64,000 bases of DNA from Chloroflexi bacterium UBA5189 (GTDB lineage Bacteria > Chloroflexota > Limnocylindria > Limnocylindrales > CSP1-4): NCBI GenBank assembly GCA_002413045.1, contig DHWF01000012.1, positions 18,639 to 82,638 on the forward strand, written 5' to 3'. Below, one piece after another: positions 52,841 to 62,217 of the stretch. The position numbers were made by a program, and so were the translations under genes. Position 1 is the first letter of the stretch. Each line of letters opens with the position of its first letter. The notes beneath the pieces are model-generated. The model was not told the origin of the DNA. It was given only the letters and a program-made list of their open reading frames with translations, and searched no databases.

Positions 52841-54442
52841 ATGCAGCGCGAGGTGACGCTGGTCGCGTCGGGCGACCTCAGGGAGACCGCGAATCGGCTG
52901 GGCTGGCCAGCGCAGGCAGAGCTCGAGCGCAACGTTGGCGCCGCGTTCGGGCGCCACGGTGCCTCGGTCCGGCGCGCGCATCCGATCGACGCGTCACGCG
53001 GGCACGGCTTCATCTCGAGCCAGCGGATGGGCATGTCGGTCTTCGAGTCGATCGATCGCGATGCGCCGATCGTCGTCGCCGAGGCGGTCTGGCAGTACAG
53101 CCACCACGTGCTCGCCGGGCTGCGCCGTCATCGTGGCCCGATCCTGACCGTGGCCAACTGGAGTGGCGAGTGGCCGGGCCTCGTGGGCATGCTCAACATC
53201 AATGCCTCGCTGACGAAGCTGGGCCGCGCCTACAGCACGATCTGGGGCGAGGACCTGACCGACCCATTTGCCGACGCGGCGATCGCGCGCTGGCTCGAGA
53301 CCGGCGCCGTGGTGCACGACACCTCGCACGTGCGCGACCTCGATGCCGCGGCGCTGCCGCGGTCCGCGGCCGCGCTCGGCCGGCGGCTTGCCGGTGAGCT
53401 CGCCGAGCGGATGGCGATCCTCGGCGTCTTCGACGAGGGCTGCATGGGCATGTACAACGCGATCATCGACGACGAACACCTCAACCCCTCCGGGATCTAC
53501 AAGGAGCGGCTCAGCCAGTCGGCGCTCGTCGCTGCGATGCGCCAGGTGACCGAGGCGGAGGCGAGGGCCGCGTATGGCTGGCTCACACGGCGAGGCATGG
53601 AATTCCGCCTTGGCAGCGACGGCGCGACGGAGCTCACCGAGGACCAGGTCCTGGACCAGCTCCGGCTGTACATCGCGGCGACGCGCATCGCTGATGCCTT
53701 CGGCTGCGACGCGATCGGGATCCAGTACCAGCAGGGGCTCAAGGACATGGCGCCCGCATCGGACCTCGCGGAGGGGTTGCTGAACGATGCCGACCGGCCG
53801 CCGGTCCGCGGCCTCGGAGAGGCGGGCCGGGAGCTGTTCCCGGGCCAACCGGTCGTCCACTTCAACGAGGTCGACGAGGGCTCGGCGGTGGATGCGCTTG
53901 TGACCAACCGCGTCTGGACGGCGCTCGGCCTGAACGCGGCCACGACGCTCCATGACGTCCGCTGGGGCGCGCCGTACGGCGACGACTTCGTTTGGGTCTT
54001 CGAGATCTCCGGCGCCGTGCCGCCCGCGCATCTCGTCGGCGGCTACGCAGGTGCCGTGAGCGAGCGCCAGCCGCCGGTCTACTTCGGGCTCGGCGGCGGG
54101 ACGATCAAGGGCGTGAGCCGGCCGGGTGAGATCGTCTGGAGCCGCGTCTTCCTCATGGAGGGCCGGCTGCACGCGGACCTCGGACGGGCCACGGTGGTGG
54201 AGCTCCCGCGCGAGGAGACCGAGCGGCGCTGGCAGGCAACCACGCCGCAGTGGCCGATCATGCACGCGGTCCTGCACGGCGTGAGCCGCGACCAGATGAT
54301 GGCCCGCCACCGCGCCAATCACATCCAGGTCGCCTACGGGGCCGATGCCGCGAGCGCGAACGAGGCGCTCGCCGCGAAGGCGGCGATGTTCGACGCGATG
54401 GGCCTGGCGGTGCACCTCTGCGGCACGGTGCCGGTTGGCTGA
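52841..54442 (+). CDS. L-fucose/L-arabinose isomerase-family protein
   Basis: The 533-residue protein resembles the L-fucose isomerase superfamily fold. Relevant stretches are VLAGLRRHRGPILTVANWSG, GVFDEGCMGMYNAIIDDEHL and the C-terminal SRDQMMARHRANHIQVAYG. Glu/Asp candidates for the metal site are in FDEGCMGM and VHFNEVDEGSAVD. The sugar is unknown. The start ATG 52841 has an AAGGAG site. Its stop overlaps the TTG start of the FGGY kinase, so the two form an operon, as isomerase-kinase pairs do in sugar breakdown. Confidence 0.72.
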   Translation: MQREVTLVASGDLRETANRLGWPAQAELERNVGAAFGRHGASVRRAHPIDASRGHGFISSQRMGMSVFESIDRDAPIVVAEAVWQYSHHVLAGLRRHRGPILTVANWSGEWPGLVGMLNINASLTKLGRAYSTIWGEDLTDPFADAAIARWLETGAVVHDTSHVRDLDAAALPRSAAALGRRLAGELAERMAILGVFDEGCMGMYNAIIDDEHLNPSGIYKERLSQSALVAAMRQVTEAEARAAYGWLTRRGMEFRLGSDGATELTEDQVLDQLRLYIAATRIADAFGCDAIGIQYQQGLKDMAPASDLAEGLLNDADRPPVRGLGEAGRELFPGQPVVHFNEVDEGSAVDALVTNRVWTALGLNAATTLHDVRWGAPYGDDFVWVFEISGAVPPAHLVGGYAGAVSERQPPVYFGLGGGTIKGVSRPGEIVWSRVFLMEGRLHADLGRATVVELPREETERRWQATTPQWPIMHAVLHGVSRDQMMARHRANHIQVAYGADAASANEALAAKAAMFDAMGLAVHLCGTVPVG

Positions 54443-55962
54443 TCTCCTTGTCGGGATCGACGTCGGAACGCAGAGCTCGAAGGGCGTGCTCGTGCGGTCG
54501 GACGGCACGCTTGTCGCCCAGGCGCGCGCCGAACACGGGATGGACGTGCCGCGGCGGGGCTGGGCCGAGCAGGATGCCGACACAGTCTGGTGGGCCGACG
54601 TCTGCTCGATCGCGCGCCGGCTTGCTGCCGCAGTGCCAGCGGGCGACCGTATCGGCGCGGTCGGCGTCAGCGCGATCGGGCCGACGATGGTGCCGCTTGA
54701 CGCCGACGGGCGGCCGCTCCGGCCCGCGATCCTGTACGGCGTCGACACGCGGGCCACCGAGCAGATCGACGCGCTCGAGGCGCGCCACGGAGCGGCGAAT
54801 CTCGCCGCGTGGTCCGGGATGGACCTGTCCAGCCAGGCGGTCGGGCCGAAGGTCGCCTGGCTCGCCAAGCACGAGCCGGAGACCCACGCGGCGGCCCGCT
54901 GGTTCGTGACCGCGACGACGTACCTCGTCCTTCGCCTGACCGGCGCGATGGTCATCGACGCGCACACGGCATCCCACTTCAACCCGCTCTTCGACCGATC
55001 GACGATCGGCTGGTCGGCCCGGTTCGCGGACGGCATCACGTCGATCGATCGCCTGCCGGCCATCGGCTGGCCGACCGACATCGCCGGCGTGGTGACGCCG
55101 GAGGCCGCTGCCGCCACTGGGCTGCCGGCCGGCGTCCCCGTGGCTGTCGGGACCGTGGACGCGCTCGCCGAGGGCGTGAGCGTCGGGGTCGCGCGCCCGG
55201 GCGACCTCATGGTCATGTACGGCAGCACGACCTTCTTCATCCTCATCACGGAGGCGCCGGTCGAGGCCGGCAAGGTGTGGCTCACCGCGGGCGCCGAGCG
55301 CGGCCAGTGGGCCCTCGCCGCGGGCCTGGCGACGGGCGGCTCGGCGCTCGCGTGGTTCCGGGACCAGCTGGCGCCGGACCTCGTCGCCGCGGAGCGCGGC
55401 GGTGGCCCGTCGGCGTTCGCGGCCCTGTCGGCTGAGGCGGCGCTAGCGGACGCCGAGCTCGCGGCCGCCGCCCGCGAGGACCTCCTGTTCCTGCCGTACT
55501 TTTTCCGGCGAGCGGACGCCGATCAACGACCCGCGCGCCCGCGGCGTCGCGGCCGGCCTGTCCCTCGGCACGGACCGCGGCGCCCTGTATCTCGGCCTGC
55601 TCCAGGGGATCGCCTATGCGACGCGCGCAAACCTCGAGGCTATGGGCGACCTCGGTGCGCCGATCCGGCGCGTCGTCGCGGTGGGCGGCGGGACGGCCGA
55701 TCCGCTGCTCCTGCAGCTGGTCGCCGATGCGGCTGGAGTCGAGCAGGAGATTCCCGGCCAGACCATCGGCGCGTCACGCGGCGATGCGCTCCTCGCGGGC
55801 CTCGCGTCCGGGATCGTGGCGCGCGATGGGACGTCGGCGTGGATGTCGATCGACCGCATCGTCCGGCCTCGCTCGGACACCCGGGCGGCGCACGATCGCC
55901 GGTACGGCGCCTTCCGCGAGCTCTATCTCGCCACGCGACCGATCGTCCACGGCCTAGGCTGA
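54435..55962 (+). pseudogene. FGGY-family carbohydrate kinase with a one-base frameshift
   Basis: The kinase starts at TTG 54435, overlapping the isomerase stop. It has the N-terminal FGGY motif LVGIDVGTQSSKGVLVRSDG, and WWADVCSIARRL and further kinase sequence up to LLFLPYF near 55499. There the T5 run (55500-55504) is one T longer than the in-frame T4, and the normal GERTPINDPRARGVAAGLSL continues in the next frame to the stop at 55962. Corrected, the protein has about 508 residues. As it stands, the N-terminal frame runs on into the downstream peptidase as a junk fusion. A homopolymer of this kind is a common place for sequencing errors, so the gene may be intact in the cell. Confidence 0.85.
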
Positions 55963-55967
55963 CGTTG

Positions 55968-56936
55968 ATGCGGGCCGGGCCGACGTACTTCGACAACACG
56001 GGTCGCGACGATGCGTGGTCGGGCGGCGTGCGGCTGATCCCGATCACGACCCCGAAGGGCGAGTTCCGGGTATGGACGAAGCGCGTCGGCAGCAACCCAA
56101 CCGTGAAGGTGCTGCTCCTGCACGGCGGTCCGGGCGCGACCCACGAGTACTTCGAGGCCTGCGATTCGTTCTTCCCCGGCGCCGGGATCGAGTACTACTA
56201 CTACGACCAGCTTGGCTCGGCGTGGAGCGACCAGCCGGACGATCCGGACCTGTGGACGATCCCGCGCTTCGTCGACGAGGTCGAGCAGGTCAGGGTGGCG
56301 CTGGGCCTGGATCGGGACAACTTCTACCTGCTCGGCCATTCGTGGGGCGGGATGCTGGCGATGGAGTACGCCCTCGAGCACCAGGGGCACCTCAAGGGGC
56401 TGGTGATCTCGAACATGATGAGCAGCGGCCCCGCCTACAACGCGTACGCCGAGCGAGTCCTCATGCCGGCGATGGACCAGGGCGTCCTCGCGGAGATCAA
56501 GGCCTTCGAAGCCAACGGCACCACCGACGACCCGCGGTACATGGAGCTCCTCTACCCGAACCACTACGTCCAGCACATCCTGCGGCGGCCGCTCGACGAA
56601 TGGCCGGATCCGGTCAACCGCGCGTTCGCGGCAATCAACCAGTCCATCTACGTGCCCATCCAGGGACCGAGCGAGCTCGGCGCCGGAGGATTGCTGCTCA
56701 CCTGGGACCGAACGGAAGACCTGGCCCGGATCAAGGTCCCGACCCTCGTGATCGGCGCGGAGCACGACACGATGGACCCGGACTGGATGCGGATGATGGC
56801 GACAAGGCTTCCGCGCGGGAGCTACCTGCACTGCCCGGACGGCGGCCACATGGCCATGTACGACGACCAGGCGACCTGGTTCGACGGGCTCATCGCATTC
56901 ATCGCACGCGTCGATCGCGAGGCTGCGGCCGGCTAG
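55968..56936 (+). CDS. Proline iminopeptidase-like alpha/beta hydrolase
   Basis: The 322-residue protein has the PIP-type oxyanion motif LLLHGGPGATHEYFEACD and the catalytic serine Ser125 in LLGHSWGGMLAMEYALEH. The late His lies in PDGGHMAMYDDQ. It probably removes N-terminal proline or other residues from peptides. The ATG at 55968 is 5 bases after the kinase stop. It is the third gene of the isomerase-kinase unit. Confidence 0.87.
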   Translation: MRAGPTYFDNTGRDDAWSGGVRLIPITTPKGEFRVWTKRVGSNPTVKVLLLHGGPGATHEYFEACDSFFPGAGIEYYYYDQLGSAWSDQPDDPDLWTIPRFVDEVEQVRVALGLDRDNFYLLGHSWGGMLAMEYALEHQGHLKGLVISNMMSSGPAYNAYAERVLMPAMDQGVLAEIKAFEANGTTDDPRYMELLYPNHYVQHILRRPLDEWPDPVNRAFAAINQSIYVPIQGPSELGAGGLLLTWDRTEDLARIKVPTLVIGAEHDTMDPDWMRMMATRLPRGSYLHCPDGGHMAMYDDQATWFDGLIAFIARVDREAAAG

Positions 56937-57028
56937 ATCCTGAGCGCAGGAAACCGCTTGCGCTCCGGCGGCGTCTCCCGGGCCTCGCGGCAACCACACG
57001 CCGCATCGACCACGGATGGAGCCTCGCA

Positions 57029-57820
57029 ATGTCCTCCCGAACGATCTCGATCCCCGTGCCGGTTCCCGGCTCCCGAGCCGGCTGGCTCGCCACCGGGCTG
57101 GCCCTCGGTGCATTTGCCGCGATCCTCGCGGGACCCTTGCTGCAGACCCGCCATACCCTTGCCGCCGACCCGACGAGCACCACGCCGGAGCACACGATCT
57201 CCGTCTCCGGAACCGGGCACATCGTCCTCACCCCCGACACCGCGGACCTTCGCCTCGGTGTCAGCTCGACCGCCAAGACCGTCAAGGCGGCGCGCGCCGC
57301 CGCCGCCACGTCGATGACCTCGGTGATCGCGAGCCTGAAGAGCCTCGGCATCGCCGACAAGGACATCCAGACTACGACCCTGTCGCTCCAGCCGACGTAC
57401 GACTACACCGCCAACACCAACCCGCCGAGGATCACCGGGTACCAGCTGTCGAATGCCATCGCGGTCACGGTGCGTGACCTCGACAAGCTCGGTGACGCGA
57501 TCGACAACTCGCTCGCCGCCGGCGCGACCAGCCTCGATGGCGTCTCGTTCCGCGTCGCCGACCAGGCGGCGGCCGAGCAGCAGGCGCGCCAGGCTGCGAT
57601 GGACGAGGCGAAGGCCAAGGCGAAGACCCTCGCCGACGCGGCCGGGATCTCGATCAGCGGCGTGGCCTCGATCAACGAGACCGTCGCGCCCGTCCCCTAC
57701 CCGGTCTACTACGGATTCGGTGCGGCCGGCGCCCCGCAGTCGACGGACGTCAAGACACCGGTCGAAGCCGGGTCGACCGAGGTCACGGTCACGGTCGCCG
57801 TGGTGTACCTGATCGGCTGA
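57029..57820 (+). CDS. SIMPL-domain (DUF541) exported protein
   Basis: The 263-residue protein has an N-terminal signal segment (GWLATGLALGAFAAILAGPL) and a DUF541/SIMPL domain, which reads ISVSGTGHIVLTPDTADLRL and later AAEQQARQAAMDEAKAKAKT. SIMPL proteins are periplasmic or extracellular; some relate to stress and to interleukin-1 receptor-associated kinase signalling in eukaryotes, but bacterial function is unclear. ATG 57029 follows no strong binding site. It ends about 130 bases before the cupredoxin gene. Confidence 0.87.
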   Translation: MSSRTISIPVPVPGSRAGWLATGLALGAFAAILAGPLLQTRHTLAADPTSTTPEHTISVSGTGHIVLTPDTADLRLGVSSTAKTVKAARAAAATSMTSVIASLKSLGIADKDIQTTTLSLQPTYDYTANTNPPRITGYQLSNAIAVTVRDLDKLGDAIDNSLAAGATSLDGVSFRVADQAAAEQQARQAAMDEAKAKAKTLADAAGISISGVASINETVAPVPYPVYYGFGAAGAPQSTDVKTPVEAGSTEVTVTVAVVYLIG

Positions 57821-57954
57821 ACGGTGCGGGCGATTCGGCCCGCGCGAATTGGGCCGAACGGCCCGATAGGCGCTCCGGCGCAGGGTTCATGATCACGCCA
57901 GCCGAGGGCGTCCCAGCCTGCGGCGCAGGTTCAGTGAGGTCTTCGGTGGACACC

Positions 57955-58887
57955 ATGCGATCGAATCGCGCGGCGGCTGTGCTACTTGGCGCCGCGCTCG
58001 TCATCGTCAACGGCTGTGCGAGCTCGGCGACCTCGCCGGCCTGGACGTTCACGGCGGAATCGGCGCCCTCAGCGGCCGCTGCGGAGACCGGCGCGCCATC
58101 GGCGGGGTCGTCGGCCGACGCGTCATCGGTGCCGGTGGCCGTCGAGACGGCTGGGGCAAGCGAGCAGCCGGCCTCGTCCGCCTCGTCCGCGCCGTCCGAT
58201 GTCGCCATCCACGTCAGCGAGTGGAGCGTCGGCGTGCCGACGACCATCCAGGCGGGGGCGGTGGACCTGTCGATCACCAACATCGGCAAGATCCCCCACG
58301 AGCTGCTCGTCTTCAAGAGCGACCTGGCCCCGTCGGCGTTCCCGCTCGACAGCCACGGCAACATCATCGAAGACGGTCCCGGCATCACGCTCGTGAGCGA
58401 CGGCGACAACATCGACCCCGGTGCGACGCAGAGCCGCAAGGCGGATCTGTCCCAGCCCGGCACGTACCTCTTCGTCTGCAATGTCCCGGGCCACTTCAAG
58501 GCGGGGATGTTCACGGTCGTCAACGTGACGCCGACGCCGCCGGCGGTCTTTCTGCCGGTCTCGTTGAACGAGTGGCACGTCGCCGTGCAGGACACCATCA
58601 AGGCCGGCCAGGTCACTGTCGAGGCAGCGAACTTCGGGACGATCCAGCACGAGCTGCTCGTGTTCAAGAGCGATCTCGCCCCCTCGGCCTATCCCGTGGA
58701 CAAGGACGGCAACATCATCGAGGACGGAGCGGGGATCAACCTGCTGAGCGACGGCGACAACATCGACCCGAACGGCACCCAGACCCGGTCGCTCGACCTC
58801 ACGCAGCCCGGCACGTACCTCTTCGTGTGCAATGTCCCGGGCCACTTCAAGGCAGGGATGTTCACCGTGGTGACCGTTACGCCGTAG
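57955..58887 (+). CDS. Tandem type-1-copper cupredoxin lipoprotein
   Basis: The 310-residue precursor has a lipobox (ALVIVNGCASS), a Ser/Ala-rich spacer of about 60 residues, and two cupredoxin domains. Each has one N-terminal His (115 and 232; PHELLVF and QHELLVF) and the C-terminal ligand loop CNVPGHFKAGM. This gives Cys175, His180, Met185 in the first and Cys292, His297, Met302 in the second. So both copper sites look intact. Blue-copper proteins carry electrons outside the membrane. The domains are 117 residues apart and nearly identical over the ligand loop. The start at ATG 57955 was chosen over ATG 57889 because it gives a normal signal peptide. The 3' end overlaps the convergent glucokinase by 11 bases. 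Confidence 0.9.
   Translation: MRSNRAAAVLLGAALVIVNGCASSATSPAWTFTAESAPSAAAAETGAPSAGSSADASSVPVAVETAGASEQPASSASSAPSDVAIHVSEWSVGVPTTIQAGAVDLSITNIGKIPHELLVFKSDLAPSAFPLDSHGNIIEDGPGITLVSDGDNIDPGATQSRKADLSQPGTYLFVCNVPGHFKAGMFTVVNVTPTPPAVFLPVSLNEWHVAVQDTIKAGQVTVEAANFGTIQHELLVFKSDLAPSAYPVDKDGNIIEDGAGINLLSDGDNIDPNGTQTRSLDLTQPGTYLFVCNVPGHFKAGMFTVVTVTP
58201..58887 (+). repeat. Tandem duplication within the cupredoxin gene
   Basis: Two copies about 351 bases (117 codons) apart encode the two cupredoxin domains. The block from CCCGGCACGTACCTCTTCGT at 58456 matches the one at 58807 almost base for base through the ligand loop. Other parts differ, so the copies are under constraint or were recently homogenised. 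Confidence 0.85.
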
Positions 58888-59716
58888 CGTCGAGGAGCCT
58901 GGCCGAGCCGACCCGCGCTGCACCGACGATGCCGGCATTCGTTCCCAGGAGGGCGGGCACGAGCCGCGCCCGCGAGTGCAGGTGTGCGGCGAACCTCGGG
59001 TAGTCCTTCGTCATGCCCCCGCCGAAGATGATGAGGTCGGGCGACAGGTACGCCTCGTAGCGGGCGATCAGCTCGGAGAGCTCGGTGGCCCACTGGCGCA
59101 GCCCGATGCCACGTCGCTTGCGGGCAACCGGAGACAGGCGCGCCTCGGCGTCGCGGCCGCGGAGCTCGAGGTGGCCCAGCTGGATGTTCGGCACGAGCTG
59201 ACCGTCCGCGAACAGCGCGGTGCCGATGCCCGTGCCAAGATCCAGCACGAGGACGGTGCCGCGCTGCCCAACCCCGGCGCCGTAGGCCAGCTCCGCGACG
59301 CCGGCCGCATCGGCATCGTTGAGCACGACGAACGGGCGGCCGGTACGGTCCGCGAGGAGCTCTCGGACATCGGCCCCGACCCAGGCCACGTTCCCATGGA
59401 CCGCCGTCAGCGCCCGACCGGCACGCATCACCGACGGGAACCCTGCTCCCGCCGGCATGTCCGGGGTCAGCGCGCCGGTTTCCTGCAATGCGGCGAACAC
59501 GCTCGCGACGACGTCGATGACCGCATCTGGCGTGGCCGGTTGCGGGGTGAGCTCCCGGATCCGCACGGTCACCAGCTCGCCGGTGGCGAGATCGACGACG
59601 GCCGCCTTGATGCCGGTCCCGCCGATGTCGAGGCCAACTGCCCGACCGGTGAGGGCGGCGCTCGAGGCAGGGATGGCGACGTATTCGGCGGCGAGGCCGG
59701 GACCGGGGTCAGGCAC
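58877..59716 (-). CDS. ppgK: Polyphosphate glucokinase (ROK family)
   Basis: The 279-residue protein has the ROK/PPGK sequence GLDIGGTGIKAAVVDLAT, NDADAAGVAELAYGAG and LVLDLGTGIGTALFADGQL, ending in PNIQLGHLELRGRD, which is typical of polyphosphate glucokinases. It phosphorylates glucose using polyphosphate (or ATP). The start is GTG 59716. It is divergent from the GH15 glucoamylase with only 22 bases between starts, an arrangement that fits release and then phosphorylation of glucose. Confidence 0.92.
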   Translation of the reverse strand: MPDPGPGLAAEYVAIPASSAALTGRAVGLDIGGTGIKAAVVDLATGELVTVRIRELTPQPATPDAVIDVVASVFAALQETGALTPDMPAGAGFPSVMRAGRALTAVHGNVAWVGADVRELLADRTGRPFVVLNDADAAGVAELAYGAGVGQRGTVLVLDLGTGIGTALFADGQLVPNIQLGHLELRGRDAEARLSPVARKRRGIGLRQWATELSELIARYEAYLSPDLIIFGGGMTKDYPRFAAHLHSRARLVPALLGTNAGIVGAARVGSARLLDATA

Positions 59717-59738
59717 GGCCCGAGGATAGACTCAGCCG

Positions 59739-62207
59739 ATGGTTCCCGACCCGACTGAAGGCGCAATCGGGCTCGGCGCGGCGCCCGGAGCCCCTGGGAT
59801 CGGCCCGACTTGGTCCAGCAGCGCGAAGGACGCGGTGGGGACCGCCCACAGCTCGAGCCGGGTCTGGTTCACCGTGGGGCACGGCGTCCTCAACGAGGTC
59901 TATTGGCCGCGCGTCGACGCGCCCCAGGTGCGTGACCTCGGGTTCATCGTCGCCGACGGGGCGGGCTGGTGGAGCGAGGTCAAGCGCGACGCGAAATCCG
60001 ACGTCCGCTTCGTCGAGCCGGGAGTCCCCGCGATCATCGCCGTCCACCGGCACGAGCGCTACCTGCTCACGCTGCGCATCTGCGCGGACGGGCACGCCGA
60101 CGTCGTTCGGATCGAAGCGCGGCTCGAGGACCGGCGGCCGGCATCGAGCGCGGAGCGCCGCTCGCATCCATTGCGGCTCTATCCACTGCTGGCGCCGCAC
60201 CTCGGCTTCAGCGGGCTGCACAACCGGGCCTGGGTCGGCACGTACAAGGGCCGGCCGCTGCTCTTCGCCCAGAACGGCGGCTCCAACCTCGCCCTCGCCA
60301 GCGACCCGGGGCCGGTCCGGCAGAGCGTCGGCTACGTGGGCGCCTCGGATGGCTGGCAGGACTTCTCGGCCAACGGGCGGATGTCCTGGACCTACGACGC
60401 GACAGATGCCGGCAACGTCGCCGGCATGCTCGAGGTGGTGCCAGATGGCGAGGCGGTCCAGATCGCCCTCGGGTTCGGCGCGCGACCCGAGGAGTCGGCG
60501 ATCCAGGTGACGGCGGCGCTCGCCGGCCACTTCGACGTTGCCTGGAACGAGTACGTCGATGACTGGGATGGATTCCTGCGCACCTGCACGCCAGCGCCGC
60601 GCGAGCTCGCGCAAGAGCTCGCCGCTCTCTACCTCGACTCGGCGGCGGTCCTCCGCACGCACCAGGACCGCACGACGCCAGGGGCGACGGTGGCGAGCCT
60701 TTCGATCCCGTGGGGCAACGCTCGCAACGACCTCGGGGGCTATCACCTCGTGTGGTCGCGGGACCTCGTCGAATCGGCGGGCGCGCTCGTCGCCCTCGGG
60801 GCGCGCGCCTCCGCGGCCCGGACGCTCGCGTACCTAGTCGCGACCCAGGAGCCCGACGGCCACTGGTTCCAGAACCAGTGGGTGGACGGCGTCGCCTATT
60901 GGGGGGGCGTCCAGCTCGACGAAGCGGCCTATCCGATCCTGCTCGCCGGCGCGATCCGACGGGCTGGTGCGGCCCACATGCACGGCCGGACCGGCGAGGC
61001 CCAGGCATTCGAGCACCTCGTGACCGAAGCGGCGCTGGATCGGATGCTGTGGGCGGCGACGAGCTTCATCGCCCGGATGGGACCCGCCACGGAGCAGGAC
61101 CGATGGGAGGAGAACGCAGGCCTGACGCCGTCGACGCTGGCGCCGGTCGTCGCTGCGCTGGTGGTCGCCGCGGACTTCCTCTCGGAGCCGAGCGCCGCGT
61201 ACTGCCGCGAGCTCGCGGACGACTGGAACGCCTCGATCGAGGACTGGACGTACGTGCAGGGATCGCGGATCGCGCGCGCGTACGGCGTCGACGGCCACTA
61301 CGTCCGGATCGCGTCCCCCGACGTGCTCTCCGGCGCGCCGCTCTCGACGCCGGTTCCCGTTCGCAACCGGGCGCCGGGCGACGACATGGTTCCCGCGGAC
61401 GAGATGGTCGGGACGGACTTCCTCGCGCTCGTGCGGTTCGGGCTGCGACGGGCGGACGACCCGCGGATCCTGTCCACCTTGGCGGTCGCGGACGCGCTCC
61501 TGAAGACGGAAACACCAAACGGCCCGATCTGGCACCGCTACACCGGCGACGGCTACGGCGAGCACGCCGACGGCCAGCCGTTCGACGGGACCGGGATCGG
61601 ACGGGGCTGGCCGCTCCTCGTAGGCGAGCGCGGCCACTACGAGCTCGAGGCCGGAAGAGACCCGCGCCCGTATCTCGACGCGATGCGACGCCTGGGCTCC
61701 CGCGGCGGGATGCTGCCCGAGCAGGTCTGGGACACCGCGGACATCGCGGATCGCGGGCTGTTCCTGGGCCAGCCCAGCGGCTCCGCGATGCCCCTCGCGT
61801 GGGCGCACGCGGAGTACGTGAAGCTCGTGCGCTCACTGGCGCTCGGCCACTCCATCGATCGACCGGAGGCCGCGTGGATGCGCTATCACGGCATCCGTCC
61901 CGAGGCACGCCGCGCGACGTGGCGCTTCACGGCGCCCCGCCCGACGATGGTTGCCGGCCGGATCCTCCGGTTCGAGGTGCTCGCAGCCGGCCGAGTCCAC
62001 GGCTCGGTCGATGGCTGGCGAACGACGTTCGACCTGGAGACGCGCGACACGGGACTCGGTGTCTGGACAGCCGACCTGGCCGCATCCGACGCGCTTCCGG
62101 CGGGCGCGGCCGTTGACTTCACCTTCTACTGGCCTGACAGCGACCGGTGGGAAGGACGCGACTTCCGGGTCGCCGTCCTGAGCGAGGACGGATCATCGGG
62201 TGTATGA
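59739..62207 (+). CDS. GH15 glucoamylase/glucodextranase-type glycosidase
   Basis: The 822-residue protein has an N-terminal beta-domain like glucodextranase domain N (WPRVDAPQVRDLGFIVADGA) and a GH15 (alpha/alpha)6 catalytic domain. The active-site parts are GGYHLVWSRDLVESAGAL near 336, WEENAGLTPSTLAP near 456 (catalytic acid Glu) and LPEQVWDTADIADRG near 658 (catalytic base Glu). It releases glucose from ends of alpha-glucans. No signal peptide is seen, so it is probably intracellular and acts on glycogen or maltodextrin. A C-terminal beta-domain ends the protein. The ATG at 59739 lies head-to-head with ppgK. Confidence 0.93.
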   Translation: MVPDPTEGAIGLGAAPGAPGIGPTWSSSAKDAVGTAHSSSRVWFTVGHGVLNEVYWPRVDAPQVRDLGFIVADGAGWWSEVKRDAKSDVRFVEPGVPAIIAVHRHERYLLTLRICADGHADVVRIEARLEDRRPASSAERRSHPLRLYPLLAPHLGFSGLHNRAWVGTYKGRPLLFAQNGGSNLALASDPGPVRQSVGYVGASDGWQDFSANGRMSWTYDATDAGNVAGMLEVVPDGEAVQIALGFGARPEESAIQVTAALAGHFDVAWNEYVDDWDGFLRTCTPAPRELAQELAALYLDSAAVLRTHQDRTTPGATVASLSIPWGNARNDLGGYHLVWSRDLVESAGALVALGARASAARTLAYLVATQEPDGHWFQNQWVDGVAYWGGVQLDEAAYPILLAGAIRRAGAAHMHGRTGEAQAFEHLVTEAALDRMLWAATSFIARMGPATEQDRWEENAGLTPSTLAPVVAALVVAADFLSEPSAAYCRELADDWNASIEDWTYVQGSRIARAYGVDGHYVRIASPDVLSGAPLSTPVPVRNRAPGDDMVPADEMVGTDFLALVRFGLRRADDPRILSTLAVADALLKTETPNGPIWHRYTGDGYGEHADGQPFDGTGIGRGWPLLVGERGHYELEAGRDPRPYLDAMRRLGSRGGMLPEQVWDTADIADRGLFLGQPSGSAMPLAWAHAEYVKLVRSLALGHSIDRPEAAWMRYHGIRPEARRATWRFTAPRPTMVAGRILRFEVLAAGRVHGSVDGWRTTFDLETRDTGLGVWTADLAASDALPAGAAVDFTFYWPDSDRWEGRDFRVAVLSEDGSSGV

Positions 62208-62217
62208 ATCGCCAGAC

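Noticed and set aside
54345..56936. An 863-residue kinase-peptidase fusion
   Set aside because: The middle is frameshifted nonsense. A one-base indel in a T5 run joins two separate genes by chance.
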